Positions 7,978-8,679 of a DNA stretch of 8,679 nucleotides are shown one piece after another (the stretch's first letter is position 1; the number at the start of each line of letters is the position of its first letter). A program made the translations under genes and the position numbers. The stretch lies in contig DDPM01000012.1 of the NCBI GenBank assembly GCA_002342165.1, forward strand, positions 6,322-15,000, given 5' to 3'. Under the pieces are notes generated by a model, which worked only from the letters and a program-made list of their open reading frames with translations, did no database searches and was not told the origin of the DNA. This DNA comes from Hylemonella sp. UBA2468 (GTDB lineage Bacteria; Pseudomonadota; Gammaproteobacteria; Burkholderiales; Burkholderiaceae_C).

Positions 7978-8124
7978 CTTTGTGCGTAACCCTTGGTGCA
8001 AGTGTTCCAAGACCGCAAAAACAGGGGCTTTTGACAAATTGATGTCAGTTTAAGCGGCAAAAAGTTAAACAAAATCAATGACTTACACGAAGAATGCGTG
8101 TTGTTAGCCCTGTGCTCCCTTCAA

Positions 8125-8139
8125 GCACCTACAAGGTGC
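8125..8139. repeat. short hairpin upstream of xseA
   Basis: GCACCT (8125-8130), loop ACA, AGGTGC (8134-8139) form a perfect 6-bp stem. No U-run follows on either strand, so it is not a standard terminator. It could be an operator or a leader structure of xseA. Confidence 0.4.
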
Positions 8140-8209
8140 AAAATGTGGAACAGTTGGATTCTATGCCCCTGTGTTTCACGCTAAAGTTGAGCATAAACAA
8201 GCACTTACG

Positions 8210-8679
8210 ATGACCGAAACCACCTCCACCTTGCCCGTTCCAGACCGAGTTTGGGCGGTTGGGGCTCTTTGCCGTGCTGTGGCCGATGCGCTGGAGGCAC
8301 GGTTTAGCCCGGTCACCGTGCGCGGAGAGCTCACGGGGTTTTCGCGTGCAGCCAGCGGACACTGTTATTTTTCGATCAAGGACGCGCAGGGCCAAATCCG
8401 CTGCGCCATGTTCCGCAGGGCGGCTTCTATGCTGGAGTTTTCCCCCAAAGACGGCGAATTGGTGGAGCTGTATGGCCGTTTAACGGTGTATGAGCAGCGG
8501 GGCGACCTGCAACTGGTGGTGGAGGGCATGCGGCGGGCGGGTCAAGGCGCCCTTTTTGAACAGTTTTTAAAACTTAAAGACAAGCTGGACGCTGAAGGTT
8601 TGTTTGACCCCGCTCGCAAGCGGCCTCTGCCCCACATGCCCCAAGCCATTGGACTTGTCACCTCCTTGGGTGCGGCGGG
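8210..8679 (+). CDS. xseA: exonuclease VII large subunit, partial (C-terminus beyond right edge)
   Basis: XseA is the catalytic subunit of exonuclease VII, which degrades single-stranded DNA from both ends together with several XseB subunits; it acts in DNA repair in the cytoplasm. The first 156 residues are visible (full proteins have about 400 to 460). The N-terminal OB-fold domain includes the motif VRGELTGFSRAASGHCYFSI, continuing KDAQGQIRCAMFRR (about 37-70), then LYGRLTVYEQRGDLQLVVE (about 87-105) and LFDPARKRPLPHMPQAIGLV (about 131-150). The catalytic domain begins with GLVTSLGAA at the very edge. The ATG at 8210 gives the typical start with PVPDRVWAVGALCRAVADAL (9-28); no clear Shine-Dalgarno precedes it. 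It is divergent from exbB across 382 bp. Confidence 0.95.
   Translation, partial: MTETTSTLPVPDRVWAVGALCRAVADALEARFSPVTVRGELTGFSRAASGHCYFSIKDAQGQIRCAMFRRAASMLEFSPKDGELVELYGRLTVYEQRGDLQLVVEGMRRAGQGALFEQFLKLKDKLDAEGLFDPARKRPLPHMPQAIGLVTSLGAA

Larger units (their letters stand above)
7828..8209. other. 382-bp intergenic region between divergent exbB and xseA
   Basis: I see no convincing gene here. It must hold the promoters of both divergent genes. It contains a DnaA-box pair (7969-7989), a TTGACA at 8031-8036 that also forms TGACA-N6-TGTCA (8032-8047) but has no acceptable -10, a small hairpin at 8125-8139, and an imperfect 11-bp direct repeat, CAAGCACCTAC (8122-8132) and CAAGCACTTAC (8198-8208). 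No terminator is visible. Confidence 0.6.

Noticed and set aside
7837..8037. 66-codon minus-strand frame in the exbB-xseA intergenic region
   Set aside because: It starts with TTG without a Shine-Dalgarno, has no recognisable pattern and overlaps the probable exbB promoter region.
8031..8067. TTGACA as a plus-strand promoter for xseA
   Set aside because: No acceptable -10 hexamer occurs 15 to 19 bp downstream, so only the perfect -35 match remains.
8129..8395. 88-codon minus-strand frame over the start of xseA
   Set aside because: Most of it is antisense to conserved xseA sequence and it has no family features.

Overview
The window looks like a piece of chromosome from a betaproteobacterium of the order Burkholderiales, probably a freshwater Comamonadaceae-type organism. 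This rests on the core gene order exbB-exbD-lpxK-trm112-kdsB-adk, the protein sequences, and a GC content that looks moderate rather than very high. The genus is a guess. No mobile element, tRNA, rRNA or CRISPR array was found. Nearly all of the window is tightly packed coding sequence.

Left part (1 to about 1660, minus strand): lexA, then a 71-residue unknown protein with a very good ribosome binding site, then a D-2-hydroxyacid dehydrogenase cut by the left edge. All three run leftward with gaps of 27 bp and may be one transcript. Two adjacent, near-consensus SOS boxes lie upstream of lexA, so lexA is very probably autoregulated and the two downstream genes may be DNA-damage inducible.

Middle (1661 to 3794, plus strand): an asparaginase-family amidohydrolase and, 7 bp later, a diguanylate cyclase (GGDEF) with intact active and inhibitory sites. 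They are divergent from lexA and share its short promoter region. A plausible plus-strand promoter has its -35 in one SOS box and its -10 in the other, so LexA may also repress this pair. That would tie c-di-GMP synthesis to the SOS response. It is the most interesting hypothesis in the window, and it is inference.

Right part (3791 to 7827, minus strand): a compact envelope and housekeeping operon read leftward: exbB, exbD (proton-driven motor pair), lpxK (lipid A 4'-kinase), a Trm112/YcaR-family small protein, kdsB (CMP-Kdo synthetase) and adk (adenylate kinase). lpxK and kdsB supply two consecutive needs of lipid A-Kdo assembly and start with TTG and GTG. The adk stop overlaps the GGDEF gene stop tail to tail in a TTAA.

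Right edge (7828 to 8679): a 382-bp intergenic region with one exact DnaA box and a degenerate neighbour, then the start of xseA (exonuclease VII large subunit), divergent from exbB and cut by the window edge.
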